From an uncultured bacterium (GTDB lineage Bacteria > Bacteroidota > Bacteroidia > Bacteroidales > Bacteroidaceae), in the NCBI GenBank assembly GCA_905215555.1, contig CAJMQU010000052.1, forward strand, positions 1 through 32,063: a stretch of 32,063 bases of DNA, read 5' to 3'. A program made the position numbers and the translations under genes. The first letter of the stretch is position 1; each line of letters starts with the position of its first letter. Of this stretch, positions 1 to 7,503 are shown in pieces. The notes below the pieces were generated by a model. The model saw nothing but the letters and a program-made list of their open reading frames with translations, was not told the DNA's origin and did not search any database.

Positions 1-633
1 GTTACCGTAGCCGGTAGCTTCCGGACGAATCAGCGAACCGCCGAACTCACGGCCTTTACCGGTAAATGTACCGGTGAATTCACGGGTCAGTTTTTTGTAC
101 ATACCGAACATGAAACCTACTTCACGACCACCTACGCCGATATCGCCGGCAGGTACGTCAGTCTCAGGACCGATGTGACGCCATAATTCCAGCATGAATG
201 CTTGTACGAAACGCATTACTTCGGCATTGGATTTACCGCGCGGAGAGAAGTCGGAACCACCTTTACCACCACCCATAGGCAGAGTAGTCAGTGAGTTTTT
301 GAAAGTCTGCTCGAAAGCAAGGAATTTCAGGATTGAAAGGTTCACAGAAGCGTGGAAACGGATACCACCTTTGTACGGACCGATAGCGTTGTTGTGTTGA
401 ACGCGGTAACCCATGTTGGTCTGAATGTTGCCTTTATCGTCCATCCAAGTCACGCGGAACTGATAAACACGGTCGGGGATGCAAAGACGTTCAATCAGAT
501 TGACTTTGTCAAATTCCGGGTGTTTGTTGTACTCTTCTTCAATTGTAGAAAGTACTTCTTCCACTGCCTGATGATACTCTGGTTCGTTTGGGAACCGTCT
601 CTTCAAATCTTCTAATACCTTAGCTGCATTCAT
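1..633 (-). CDS. gdhA: NADP-type glutamate dehydrogenase, N-terminal part (gene runs off the left edge)
   Basis: This is the first 211 residues of a hexameric-type glutamate dehydrogenase, which interconverts 2-oxoglutarate plus ammonium and glutamate in the cytoplasm. Visible motifs are PYKGG at residues 87-91, GGGKGGSDF at 121-129 with the catalytic lysine at 124, and PAGDIGVGGREVG at 161-173 with the catalytic aspartate at 164. These are the ELFV dehydrogenase signatures, and the N-terminus has the length expected for the roughly 445-residue bacterial enzyme. The ATG at 631-633 is the natural start. The nucleotide-binding domain lies outside the window. A consensus promoter lies about 155 nt upstream, leaving a fairly long leader. 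NADP rather than NAD preference is inferred from family resemblance, not from residues in view. Confidence 0.96.
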   Translation of the reverse strand, partial: MNAAKVLEDLKRRFPNEPEYHQAVEEVLSTIEEEYNKHPEFDKVNLIERLCIPDRVYQFRVTWMDDKGNIQTNMGYRVQHNNAIGPYKGGIRFHASVNLSILKFLAFEQTFKNSLTTLPMGGGKGGSDFSPRGKSNAEVMRFVQAFMLELWRHIGPETDVPAGDIGVGGREVGFMFGMYKKLTREFTGTFTGKGREFGGSLIRPEATGYGN

Positions 634-785
634 AATCTATTTCTTTTATTGGTTATTTTTCTATTAATGCGAGTTCGGTTGGCAAGTTGACGAGGGATTC
701 AGTTGATAAGGCATTTCACTGCCGCAGGGAATTCCTTGTATCTTGTCTCCTCGTACCTTGTTTCTCTTTTTCTCTGTTGCGGTTG

Positions 786-816
786 CAAAAGTACACATAA
801 AAATGAGACAAACAAA
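786..816 (-). promoter_or_regulatory. Consensus Bacteroides promoter of gdhA
   Basis: Read on the minus strand, TTTG at 816-813 is followed after exactly 19 nt by TACTTTTG at 793-786. This matches the Bacteroides sigma-ABfr consensus (TTTG-N19-TAnnTTTG) in full. It lies about 150 nt upstream of the gdhA start. The leader between them contains an imperfect inverted repeat (ACGAGG near 690-695 pairing with CCTCGT at 749-754, and CAAG at 683-686 with CTTG at 757-760). Confidence 0.8.
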
Positions 817-832
817 CAAATTATAAAGAAAA

Positions 833-870
833 TGCGGCATAAAACAACAAAAATATTGTTTTATGCCGCA
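833..870 (-). terminator. Rho-independent-type terminator after the maeB operon
   Basis: A perfect 15-bp stem (TGCGGCATAAAACAA at 833-847 and its complement at 856-870) encloses an 8-nt loop. On the minus strand the hairpin is followed by a T-rich run (TTTTCTTTATAATTTG). It starts 22 nt after the stop codon of the small gene downstream of maeB, and it separates that operon from the gdhA promoter at 786-816. Confidence 0.8.
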
Positions 871-892
871 AAAAGGAATAAAAAGATATTGT

Positions 893-1066
893 TTATCCTC
901 TCTTTAATGACTTTATTACCGGAATAAAAACTAACGCTGCCGAAATGATAAGAGTCATGATGACCGGACCATCAATTCGTTCAGCAGTAGTCAGGACTAT
1001 GTAGCAAAGTGCTGCCCAAAGTAGTACAATGCAGACACTTTGCGATTTCGATAACGAACGTCTCAT
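893..1066 (-). CDS. 57-residue two-helix membrane protein, translationally coupled to malic enzyme
   Basis: The ATG at 1064-1066 overlaps the maeB stop codon in an ATGA arrangement, a classic sign of translational coupling. The product starts MRRSLSKSQS, has a first hydrophobic segment (VCIVLLWAALCYIVLTT, residues 11-27), a short polar link TAERIDGP, and a second hydrophobic segment (VIMTLIISAALVFIPVI, residues 35-51). It ends SLKRG. Positive charges at both ends suggest both termini are cytoplasmic. The gene fills the space between maeB and a strong terminator, so it is very probably transcribed with maeB. I do not recognise a family. It could in principle be chance, but the overlap, the paired helices and the terminator position argue for a real gene. 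Confidence 0.75.
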   Translation of the reverse strand: MRRSLSKSQSVCIVLLWAALCYIVLTTAERIDGPVIMTLIISAALVFIPVIKSLKRG

Positions 1067-3351
1067 TTACCAGCTTTCTTTTTATCCACGATAGCATCGA
1101 TAACGGCTACTGCGGTGATATTTACAATGTCGCGCACGGAACTTTCGAAGTCGGTGAAGTGGATAGGTTTGTTCAGTCCCATCTGTATCGGGCCAATCAG
1201 TTCCATATCTGTATTCATAGCTTGCAATAGTTTGTAGGCAGAGTTGGCAGAGCTCAAGTTCGGGAATACGAGGGTATTCACATCCTTGCCTTTCAGGCGG
1301 GTGAAAGGATATTTGGCATCGCGCATCTTGCGGTCCATGGCAAAGTTCACCTGCATTTCACCATCGATGGCGAGGTCGGGATAGTGCTGCTGCATGTATT
1401 CTACGGCTTCGTGTACGCTTACCGGACTACCTTCGGTGTCTGCGCCGAAGTTAGAGTAGCTCAGCATAGCCATTACCGGGGTATGGTTGAAGAAACGTAC
1501 GGTATGCTCTGACAGTTTGGCAATGTCAATCAATGTTTCGGCATTGGGGTGACGGTTGATTAACGTGTCGGCAAGGAAGTATGTACCTTTCTTGGAGTTC
1601 AGGATGTGCATCGTACCGAAATGCTTGTATTGCGGTTGTATGCCGATAACTTCCTTGGCTACCTTGATGGTGTTACTGTACTTCGTATAAAGGCCGGTGA
1701 TGAATGCATCCGCATCTCCTGTTTCCACCATCATCATACCGAAGTAGTTACGTTCGAACATTTTGTCGTTGGCTTCCTCATAGGTGGCACCCTGGCGGGC
1801 ACGTTTCTCAGAAAGGATGCGGGCATAACGTTCGCGGCGCGCTGCCTCGTTCGGATGGCGTAGGTTTACGATTTCGATGCCTTCCAGACTGAGGTCTAGT
1901 TCTTTTGCCAGTTTTTCGATGGTCTCGTCATTACCTAAAACAATAGGATGGCAGATACCTTCGGCTTTGGCTTCTACGGCTGCTTTTAGCATGTTGGGAT
2001 GGGAGCCTTCGGCAAATACCACACGTTGCGGGTTCCGGCGGGCGGTGTCGTAAAGCTGGCGAGTGAGTTTGCTTTCATAACCCATGAGTTCGCGGAGCTG
2101 TACGCAGTAAGTATCCCAGTCTTCAATGTTCTTGCGGGCTACACCGCTTTCCATGGCTGCACGTGCCACAGCGCAGGAAACTTCGGTGATAAGGCGCGGG
2201 TCAACCGGTTTCGGAATGAAGTATTCCGGACCGAAACTAAAGTTGTTGACATGGTAAGCCTCGTTCACAACATCGGGCACAGGCTGTTTTGCCAGATTGG
2301 CGATGGCGTGTACGGCGGCAATTTTCATTTCCTCATTGATGGCTTTTGCCTGCGTGTCGAGCGCGCCACGGAAGATATAAGGGAAACCGATTACATTGTT
2401 AATCTGGTTCGGATAATCCGAACGTCCGGTCGCCATCAATACATCGGGGCGGGTTGCCATGGCATCTTCGTAGGAGATTTCCGGTGTAGGGTTGGCCAGC
2501 GCGAAGACGATGGGTGACGGAGCCATGCTGCGCACCATATCTTGTGACAGTACGTTGCCTTTGGATAATCCCAGGAATACGTCGGCACCTTTGATGGCTT
2601 CTTCAAGGGTATGAATGTCGGTGCGGTCGGTGGCGAAGTAACGTTTTTGTTCATTGAGGTCGGTACGTGTCTTGCTGATAACGCCTTTGCTGTCCACCAT
2701 CACGATGTTTTCCAGGCGGGCACCCAGCGAAACGTACAGTTTGGTGCAGGATACAGCCGATGCGCCGGCACCGTTCACAACGATTTTCACATCTTCAATC
2801 TTCTTGCCTGCCACTTGCAGGGCATTCACCAATCCGGCACTGGAGATGATGGCTGTTCCGTGCTGGTCATCGTGCATCACGGGGATGTCGAGTTCTTCTT
2901 TCAGGCGGCGTTCTATTTCGAAACATTCGGGAGCCTTGATGTCTTCCAGATTGATACCACCGAAAGTAGGAGCGATGGCTTTGACTGCCTGGATAAATTT
3001 CTCCGGGTCTTTCTCATTCACTTCGATGTCGAATACGTCGATGCCGGCGTAAATCTTGAACAGTAATCCTTTACCTTCCATTACGGGCTTGCCGCTCAAT
3101 GCACCTATATCGCCCAGGCCGAGTACTGCGGTACCGTTGGAGATTACAGCTACCAGATTCCCCTTCGCTGTATATTTGTATGCGTCCTGCGGGTTCTTTT
3201 CTATTTCAAGACATGGTTCCGCCACGCCAGGAGAGTATGCAAGCGAAAGATCGGTTTGGGTACTGTAGGGCTTGGTGGGCACTACTTCTATCTTACCTGG
3301 TTTGCCTTGTGAGTGATACAGCAAGGCAGCTTCTTTAGTTATCTTAGCCAT
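1063..3351 (-). CDS. maeB: NADP-dependent malic enzyme with C-terminal phosphotransacetylase-like domain
   Basis: This 762-residue protein has the MaeB two-domain layout. Residues 1 to about 425 form the malic enzyme, which decarboxylates malate to pyruvate with reduction of NAD(P). SLAYSPGVAEPC, MHDDQHGTAIISSAGLVNAL, the nucleotide-binding VVNGAGASAVSC and LANPTPEI are all visible. Residues from about 440 to the end (YDTARRNPQRVVFAEGSHPNM onward) are the phosphate-acetyltransferase-like domain. In MaeB enzymes this part is thought to be regulatory, sensing acetyl-CoA, and not catalytic. The length matches full-length MaeB. The ATG at 3349-3351 fits the start, and a -7 element lies about 45 nt upstream. 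The stop overlaps the start of a small membrane protein gene. The protein should be cytoplasmic and supply pyruvate and NADPH. Confidence 0.96.
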   Translation of the reverse strand: MAKITKEAALLYHSQGKPGKIEVVPTKPYSTQTDLSLAYSPGVAEPCLEIEKNPQDAYKYTAKGNLVAVISNGTAVLGLGDIGALSGKPVMEGKGLLFKIYAGIDVFDIEVNEKDPEKFIQAVKAIAPTFGGINLEDIKAPECFEIERRLKEELDIPVMHDDQHGTAIISSAGLVNALQVAGKKIEDVKIVVNGAGASAVSCTKLYVSLGARLENIVMVDSKGVISKTRTDLNEQKRYFATDRTDIHTLEEAIKGADVFLGLSKGNVLSQDMVRSMAPSPIVFALANPTPEISYEDAMATRPDVLMATGRSDYPNQINNVIGFPYIFRGALDTQAKAINEEMKIAAVHAIANLAKQPVPDVVNEAYHVNNFSFGPEYFIPKPVDPRLITEVSCAVARAAMESGVARKNIEDWDTYCVQLRELMGYESKLTRQLYDTARRNPQRVVFAEGSHPNMLKAAVEAKAEGICHPIVLGNDETIEKLAKELDLSLEGIEIVNLRHPNEAARRERYARILSEKRARQGATYEEANDKMFERNYFGMMMVETGDADAFITGLYTKYSNTIKVAKEVIGIQPQYKHFGTMHILNSKKGTYFLADTLINRHPNAETLIDIAKLSEHTVRFFNHTPVMAMLSYSNFGADTEGSPVSVHEAVEYMQQHYPDLAIDGEMQVNFAMDRKMRDAKYPFTRLKGKDVNTLVFPNLSSANSAYKLLQAMNTDMELIGPIQMGLNKPIHFTDFESSVRDIVNITAVAVIDAIVDKKKAGK

Positions 3352-3395
3352 GGTAGTTGATTATGAGTTGTTAGTTAAAAGTTATAAATTGGGTG

Positions 3396-3403
3396 CAAAG
3401 GTA
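3396..3403 (-). promoter_or_regulatory. -7 promoter element of maeB
   Basis: TACCTTTG on the minus strand matches TAnnTTTG and sits 45 nt upstream of the maeB ATG. At the -33 position the sequence is TTAC, so only half of the TTTG box is present. Confidence 0.55.
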
Positions 3404-3489
3404 GGAATAAATGTGATAAAATGTAAGTGTGTGAGCAATAAAAACTATTAAATTGTACTTATTTAGGGCTTTTATAGGGAAAAAACAAA

Positions 3490-3571
3490 CAAACTGTCTC
3501 AGAATAGAAACTTGCCGTCATCTTACTCTGTATGACAGAGTGATAGGCTTCTTTCTATTTAGAGACAGTTT
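3490..3571. repeat. Large imperfect palindrome (82 nt)
   Basis: The 21-nt arms at 3490-3510 and 3551-3571 match at 19 positions: CAAACTGTCTC pairs with GAGACAGTTTG, and ATAGAAA with TTTCTAT. A shorter internal pairing around TACTCTG and CAGAGTGA lies between them. The element sits upstream of the maeB promoter and downstream of a decayed lipoprotein gene. It could be a factor-independent terminator for the metY unit or a small dispersed palindromic element. No long T-run follows on either side. Confidence 0.6.
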
Positions 3572-3645
3572 GACATTTGTTTGCGGAATTAAAATTCTTC
3601 CATATGTTTCTGCCTGTGAGTGAAGTGATTGCAGGCAGTCTTTCT

Positions 3646-3896
3646 TTATTCGGTTTTTTCTTCTCCTTCCGCTTCCGGTGCTTTGTCTATCAGCTCCAGG
3701 AACTGGTCGAGCTTCGGAGTGAGTCCGATTTGCTCTTGGTGTCCACCAGTTGCTTGGTAGCGGTTGGAGGCATTTATCTCATCCACTAGTTGTTATAACC
3801 TGCTTGAAGATTCATTGATTCTTTCTTGCTCACACATCCTGTCAAGAGCAGAGTCCCGACTAATAGGAAGGATGCAGCTAATTTGGTACGTTTCAC
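3646..3896 (-). pseudogene. Decayed small lipoprotein gene (frameshifted)
   Basis: From a GTG at 3894-3896 the minus strand encodes VKRTKLAASFLLVGTLLLTG followed by Cys21, a clear lipoprotein signal peptide, then VSKKESMNLQAGYNN and a TAG stop at 3786-3788. Reading on in another frame from the CAA codon at 3790-3792 gives an open, acidic tail: QLVDEINASNRYQ, then LTPKLDQFLELIDKAPEAEG, ending EEKTE and TAA at 3646-3648. The two halves fit together as one lipoprotein of about 80 residues with a one-base loss near 3790. A second frame also holds a sensible stretch (QLVDTKSKSDSL), suggesting more than one indel. The gene starts 19 nt after the metY stop and could once have been in the metY operon. 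Alternatively the 36-residue product up to the TAG is what remains expressed. Confidence 0.55.
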
Positions 3897-3914
3897 AAAT
3901 CTTTCTTTATTAAA

Positions 3915-5195
3915 TTATGCATTCAGTGCCTGCTCAATATCTGCAATGATATCATCCGCATTCTCTATACCAACGGAGAAGCGGATCAGGTCGGGACGTA
4001 CACCAGCTTCCATCAATTGTTCGTCCGAAAGTTGGCGATGCGTATGGCTGGCAGGGTGCAGCACGCAGGTGCGGGCATCGGCCACATGAGTGACGATAGC
4101 TGCCAGTTTCAGTGAATCCATGAATTTGATGGCTACTTCACGGCCTCCTTTCAAGCCGAAGGTGACAACACCACAAGAACCGTTCGGCATGTACTTTTGT
4201 GCCAGTTCATGATATTTGTCTCCGGACAGACCACAGTAATTGACCCATGCCACTTTATCGTTTTTGGAGAGATATTCGGCAACAGCCTGCGCATTCTTGC
4301 AATGTTGCGGCATGCGCAGGTGGAGCGTTTCAAGGCCGATATTCAGCAGGAATGCATTTTGCGGAGACTGGATGCTGCCGAGGTCACGCATCAACTGTGC
4401 GGTAGCTTTGGTGATATAAGCCATTTTGCCGAAAGCTTTTGTATAAGTCAGTCCGTGATAAGATTCATCCGGTGTGCACAATCCGGGAAATTTATCGGCA
4501 TGGGCATCCCAATCAAAGTTTCCACTATCCACGATAGCTCCTCCTACGCTGGTGGCATGGCCGTCCATATATTTGGTAGTGGAGTGCACCACAATATCGG
4601 CACCCCATTCGAACGGGCGGCAGTTGATCGGAGTGGGGAAAGTATTGTCTACAATCAAAGGCACGCCATGACTGTGGGCGATGCGGGCGAACTTCTCGAT
4701 ATCGAGCACTTCCAGCGTCGGGTTGGAAATGGTTTCACCGAACAGGGCTTTGGTGGTCGGACGGAAAGCAGCTGAGATTTCTTCTTCCGGTGCATCCGGA
4801 TTGACGAAAGTAACATCAATGCCTAACTTCTTCATTGTCACGCCGAAGAGGTTGAAGGTTCCGCCGTAGATGGTAGATGAACAAACGAAGTGGTCACCTG
4901 CCTGGCAGATATTAAAAATAGCGTAGAAGTTGGCAGATTGTCCGCTGGATGTCAGCATGGCAGCCACACCCCCTTCGAGGGCGGCTATTTTGGCGGCAAC
5001 AGCGTCATTCGTCGGGTTTTGCAGGCGGGTGTAGAAGTAACCGTTCTCTTCAAGGTCGAAGAGACGTGCCATTTGCTCACTGGTTTCGTACTTGAAGGTT
5101 GTACTTTGGTAGATGGGGAGTACGCGGGGTTCACCCTTCTTAGGAGTCCATCCGGCTTGTACGCAGAGTGTCTCCGGTTTTAATTGTTTTGCCAT
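3915..5195 (-). CDS. metY: O-acetylhomoserine aminocarboxypropyltransferase (sulfhydrylase)
   Basis: This 426-residue PLP enzyme of the Cys/Met metabolism family makes homocysteine from O-acetylhomoserine and sulfide. Key features are VQAGWTPKKGEPRVLPIYQS at residues 12-31, YTRLQNPTND at 55-64 (phosphate binding), SSGQSAN at 83-89, VDNTFPTP at 182-189, and HSTTKYMDGHA with the PLP-binding Lys208. The long loop after the lysine and the length of about 425 residues fit MetY rather than the shorter MetB/MetC (about 380). A divergent promoter region separates it from the amidase gene, with a -7 element about 50 nt upstream of the ATG. The protein is cytoplasmic and in the methionine pathway. The gene_symbol follows the family assignment; metB/metC is a less likely alternative. 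Confidence 0.93.
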   Translation of the reverse strand: MAKQLKPETLCVQAGWTPKKGEPRVLPIYQSTTFKYETSEQMARLFDLEENGYFYTRLQNPTNDAVAAKIAALEGGVAAMLTSSGQSANFYAIFNICQAGDHFVCSSTIYGGTFNLFGVTMKKLGIDVTFVNPDAPEEEISAAFRPTTKALFGETISNPTLEVLDIEKFARIAHSHGVPLIVDNTFPTPINCRPFEWGADIVVHSTTKYMDGHATSVGGAIVDSGNFDWDAHADKFPGLCTPDESYHGLTYTKAFGKMAYITKATAQLMRDLGSIQSPQNAFLLNIGLETLHLRMPQHCKNAQAVAEYLSKNDKVAWVNYCGLSGDKYHELAQKYMPNGSCGVVTFGLKGGREVAIKFMDSLKLAAIVTHVADARTCVLHPASHTHRQLSDEQLMEAGVRPDLIRFSVGIENADDIIADIEQALNA

Positions 5196-5244
5196 AATGC
5201 TATCTATTTTTATAGTTTCTTATCAATTAACGCATTTATGGGCG

Positions 5245-5273
5245 CAAAAGTAGGGAAAATAATTGTATTTTTG
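5245..5273. promoter_or_regulatory. Back-to-back -7 elements for metY (-) and the amidase (+)
   Basis: TACTTTTG on the minus strand at 5252-5245 serves metY. TATTTTTG on the plus strand at 5266-5273 points towards the amidase gene. The elements are only 13 nt apart, so the two promoters overlap and binding of polymerase to one should hinder the other. No clear TTTG is present at the -33 position of either. Confidence 0.5.
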
Positions 5274-5301
5274 TCCGCAGCAGTTGAAGTAATTTATAAA
5301 A

Positions 5302-5398
5302 GCTACAAGCTGCAAACTACGAGTGACGAGATCCTTTCAGCGTGGTAGCCGGGTAAGCGAGACGCAGCAACTCGTCACTTGTAGCTTGTACTCGTAGC
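5302..5398 (+). other. Long hairpin in the amidase leader
   Basis: CTACGAGTGACGAG at 5317-5330 pairs with CTCGTCACTTGTAG at 5371-5384 over 14 bp, with one position that would be a G-U pair in RNA. An outer GCTAC at 5302-5306 pairs with GTAGC at 5394-5398. The 40-nt terminal loop (5331-5370) has no obvious further structure. If the +5266 promoter is used, this hairpin lies in the roughly 140-nt 5' leader of the amidase mRNA, ending about 20 nt before the start codon. It may be a regulatory leader or a dispersed palindrome. Confidence 0.5.
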
Positions 5399-5418
5399 CT
5401 ATTAATACCAAGGAGATT

Positions 5419-6453
5419 ATGGTCCGGATATTATTTTTGTTGTTTGTATCTTCTTTCCTGTTTCTTGCTCCTTTTCATGCCTCAGCGCAGGAGGAAAGGG
5501 CTACACCGAGGTCTGGTGAGGGTATTTCGGCTTTCTTACAGCGTAATAAGCGTCCTGGTAAAGCTTACTATCTAGAGTTTCTGGAATTGAATAAAAGGCA
5601 GTTACGCGGAAAACAGGAATTGCGCTTGGGGGTGAAGTACTTTCTTCCGCCACTGAAGTCTAAAACGGAGCCTGCTGCTAATTCGTTTACTTCTTCTTCT
5701 GCCAGTTCAGGCAAAACAATTCATGAACCTCTTTTCGGAAAAGAACTGTCTAAAGTCCATGTGACTGGCAATCGCTTGAAAGGTGCCTGTTTCTATGTAG
5801 TCAGCGGGCATGGCGGACCTGACCCCGGTGCTATCGGCAAGATAGGTAACATCGAACTCCATGAAGATGAATATGCTTATGATGTCGCTTTGCGTCTTGC
5901 CCGGAATCTGATGGAAGAAGGGGCAAAGGTCTATATTATTATCCAGGATGCAAAAGACGGTATTCGTGACGACCGCTACCTTAATAATAGTAAGCGTGAA
6001 ACCTGTATGGGAGATGCTATTCCTCTGAATCAAGTGGCGCGTCTTCGCCAGCGTTGCATCAAAATCAATGAACTTTATAAGAAAGACCGAAGGAACTACA
6101 CTTATTGCCGTTCCATCTTTCTACATGTGGATAGTCGTAGTAAAGGGCATCAGACGGATGTGTTTTTTTATCATGCCCCTAGTAGTGCCAACAGCAAGCG
6201 TCTGGCAACTACAATGAAGAATACTTTTGAGTCCAAGTACGACAAGCATCAGCCCAACCGCGGCTTTTCGGGAACAGTCGGTCCGCGCAATCTGTATGTG
6301 CTGGCCAATTCCACTCCTGCCGGTGTTTTTGTCGAACTGGGAAATATTCAGAATACCTTCGACCAACGTCGTTTCGTAATCAGTTCCAATCGTCAGGCTT
6401 TAGCTAAATGGTTGATGGAAGGCTTTATCACTGATTATAAAAAGAGTAAATAG
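5419..6453 (+). CDS. Secreted N-acetylmuramoyl-L-alanine amidase (Amidase_3)
   Basis: This is a 344-residue protein with a signal peptide (residues 1 to about 23, ending HASAQ). A variable basic linker of about 90 residues follows, then a zinc amidase domain from about residue 125. The motifs of the family can be placed: SGHGGPDPGA (first zinc His), HEDEYAYDVALRLA (zinc Glu), IFLHVDSRS (second zinc His) and VFVELGNIQN (catalytic Glu). It should cut the amide bond between MurNAc and the stem peptide in the periplasm, during cell separation or wall recycling. A purine-rich AAGGAG lies only 3 nt before the ATG, unusually Shine-Dalgarno-like for this phylum. It is a single-gene unit, convergent with the EamA gene at a 13-nt gap. 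Confidence 0.9.
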   Translation: MVRILFLLFVSSFLFLAPFHASAQEERATPRSGEGISAFLQRNKRPGKAYYLEFLELNKRQLRGKQELRLGVKYFLPPLKSKTEPAANSFTSSSASSGKTIHEPLFGKELSKVHVTGNRLKGACFYVVSGHGGPDPGAIGKIGNIELHEDEYAYDVALRLARNLMEEGAKVYIIIQDAKDGIRDDRYLNNSKRETCMGDAIPLNQVARLRQRCIKINELYKKDRRNYTYCRSIFLHVDSRSKGHQTDVFFYHAPSSANSKRLATTMKNTFESKYDKHQPNRGFSGTVGPRNLYVLANSTPAGVFVELGNIQNTFDQRRFVISSNRQALAKWLMEGFITDYKKSK

Positions 6454-6466
6454 CCAATTACTATTG

Positions 6467-7348
6467 TCAGCTTATCTTCTTCTCGTGCATAATGACTACG
6501 GTGACTGCCGTTAATATCAGCAATATGCCGAGCCCACTGTTCAGAGTGAAACTTTCTTTGAAGGCCAGGCATCCGATAGCCACTGCAGTCAGCGGCTCTA
6601 AGGCTCCGAAGATGGAGGTCAGGGTAGAGCCGATGTACTTGATGGATTTTACGAGTGTGATATTTGAAATGGCTGTTGCCGGCAGTGCCAATCCGAGGAT
6701 ATTCAACCATGTTTGTCCGCCTGTTGCCAACTGAATCCTGCCTGTCAAGCATCCTCCTATAATAAAGTATAAAGCGCCCAGTCCCATGACATAACAAGTC
6801 AGTGCGGTAGATGGAATGTGAACGGCGCGGCTCTTGCGCACTCCGACGATGTATCCGCCGTAAAAGAATACGGATAGCGTGGCGGCAATCAGTCCTGTCG
6901 TTGTATTTCCACCTTTGAAGTCGATCTCACCCGATGATAACAATGCTGCACCTGCCAGCGAAACCAATACGGCAAACAGGATGGAGAATGATTTCTTTTC
7001 CCGGAAGAAGAACATCATGGCGAGGGCAACAGCCAGGGGATACATGAAATGAATGGTAGATGCCACCCCATTGGCGATGTGTTGGTAAGCAATGACAAGA
7101 CTAAGTGAAGTTGCTGCTCGGAGCAGGCTCAATACAAATACTGTTCCCCAGTCTTTATGGCCGATGCGGAAAGTATCTCTCAATAGTATGCCGAATATTC
7201 CCAAGGCGAGTGAGGCGATTCCCCAACGGTAAGTAAGCACTTCGAAGGAGGAAAAGCCTGAGGACAATAAGGATATGGTGAAAAAAGGGGCTAATCCGAA
7301 TGTGGAGGAAGAAGCTGCCGCATATATATAGCCTTTTATGTTGCTCAT
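6467..7348 (-). CDS. EamA-family (DMT) transporter
   Basis: This 293-residue membrane protein has ten hydrophobic segments arranged as two EamA repeats of five helices, one in each half. Typical family features are the small-residue-rich first helix (YAAASSSTFGLAPFF), TYRWGIASLALGIFGI, and in the second half ALPATAISNITLVKSIKYIGSTLTSIFGALEPLTAVAIGCLAFKE, a region matching the EamA signature. The start ATG at 7346-7348 lies about 43 nt from a -7 element. DMT proteins export metabolites such as amino acids or cofactors across the inner membrane; the substrate cannot be told from sequence. The gene is divergent from the lipoprotein gene at 7504. Confidence 0.88.
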   Translation of the reverse strand: MSNIKGYIYAAASSSTFGLAPFFTISLLSSGFSSFEVLTYRWGIASLALGIFGILLRDTFRIGHKDWGTVFVLSLLRAATSLSLVIAYQHIANGVASTIHFMYPLAVALAMMFFFREKKSFSILFAVLVSLAGAALLSSGEIDFKGGNTTTGLIAATLSVFFYGGYIVGVRKSRAVHIPSTALTCYVMGLGALYFIIGGCLTGRIQLATGGQTWLNILGLALPATAISNITLVKSIKYIGSTLTSIFGALEPLTAVAIGCLAFKESFTLNSGLGILLILTAVTVVIMHEKKIS

Positions 7349-7390
7349 GGTTCTGATTCAATTTTTTAGACAGGACTCTGAAATCCGCTG

Positions 7391-7398
7391 CAAAAGTA
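7391..7398 (-). promoter_or_regulatory. -7 promoter element of the EamA gene
   Basis: TACTTTTG on the minus strand matches TAnnTTTG and lies 43 nt upstream of the start codon. The -33 TTTG box is not evident. The rest of the 155-nt divergent region (7349-7503) holds no gene. Confidence 0.5.
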
Positions 7399-7503
7399 CA
7401 AATAACAAAGGTGAAAAAATCCATAATCGAAAGCAAAATCACTTTTATATTGTTATAACCACAACGCCGATTAAAGTTGGGCGGATGATGATTTTACTTT
7501 AAA

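Noticed and set aside
703..927. 74-codon open frame on the plus strand in the gdhA/maeB gap
   Set aside because: It crosses the gdhA promoter and the terminator hairpin, has no recognisable motif, and is antisense to the better supported small membrane protein gene.
1999..2517. 172-codon open frame on the plus strand inside maeB
   Set aside because: It is an antisense shadow of a strongly supported gene and has no family resemblance.
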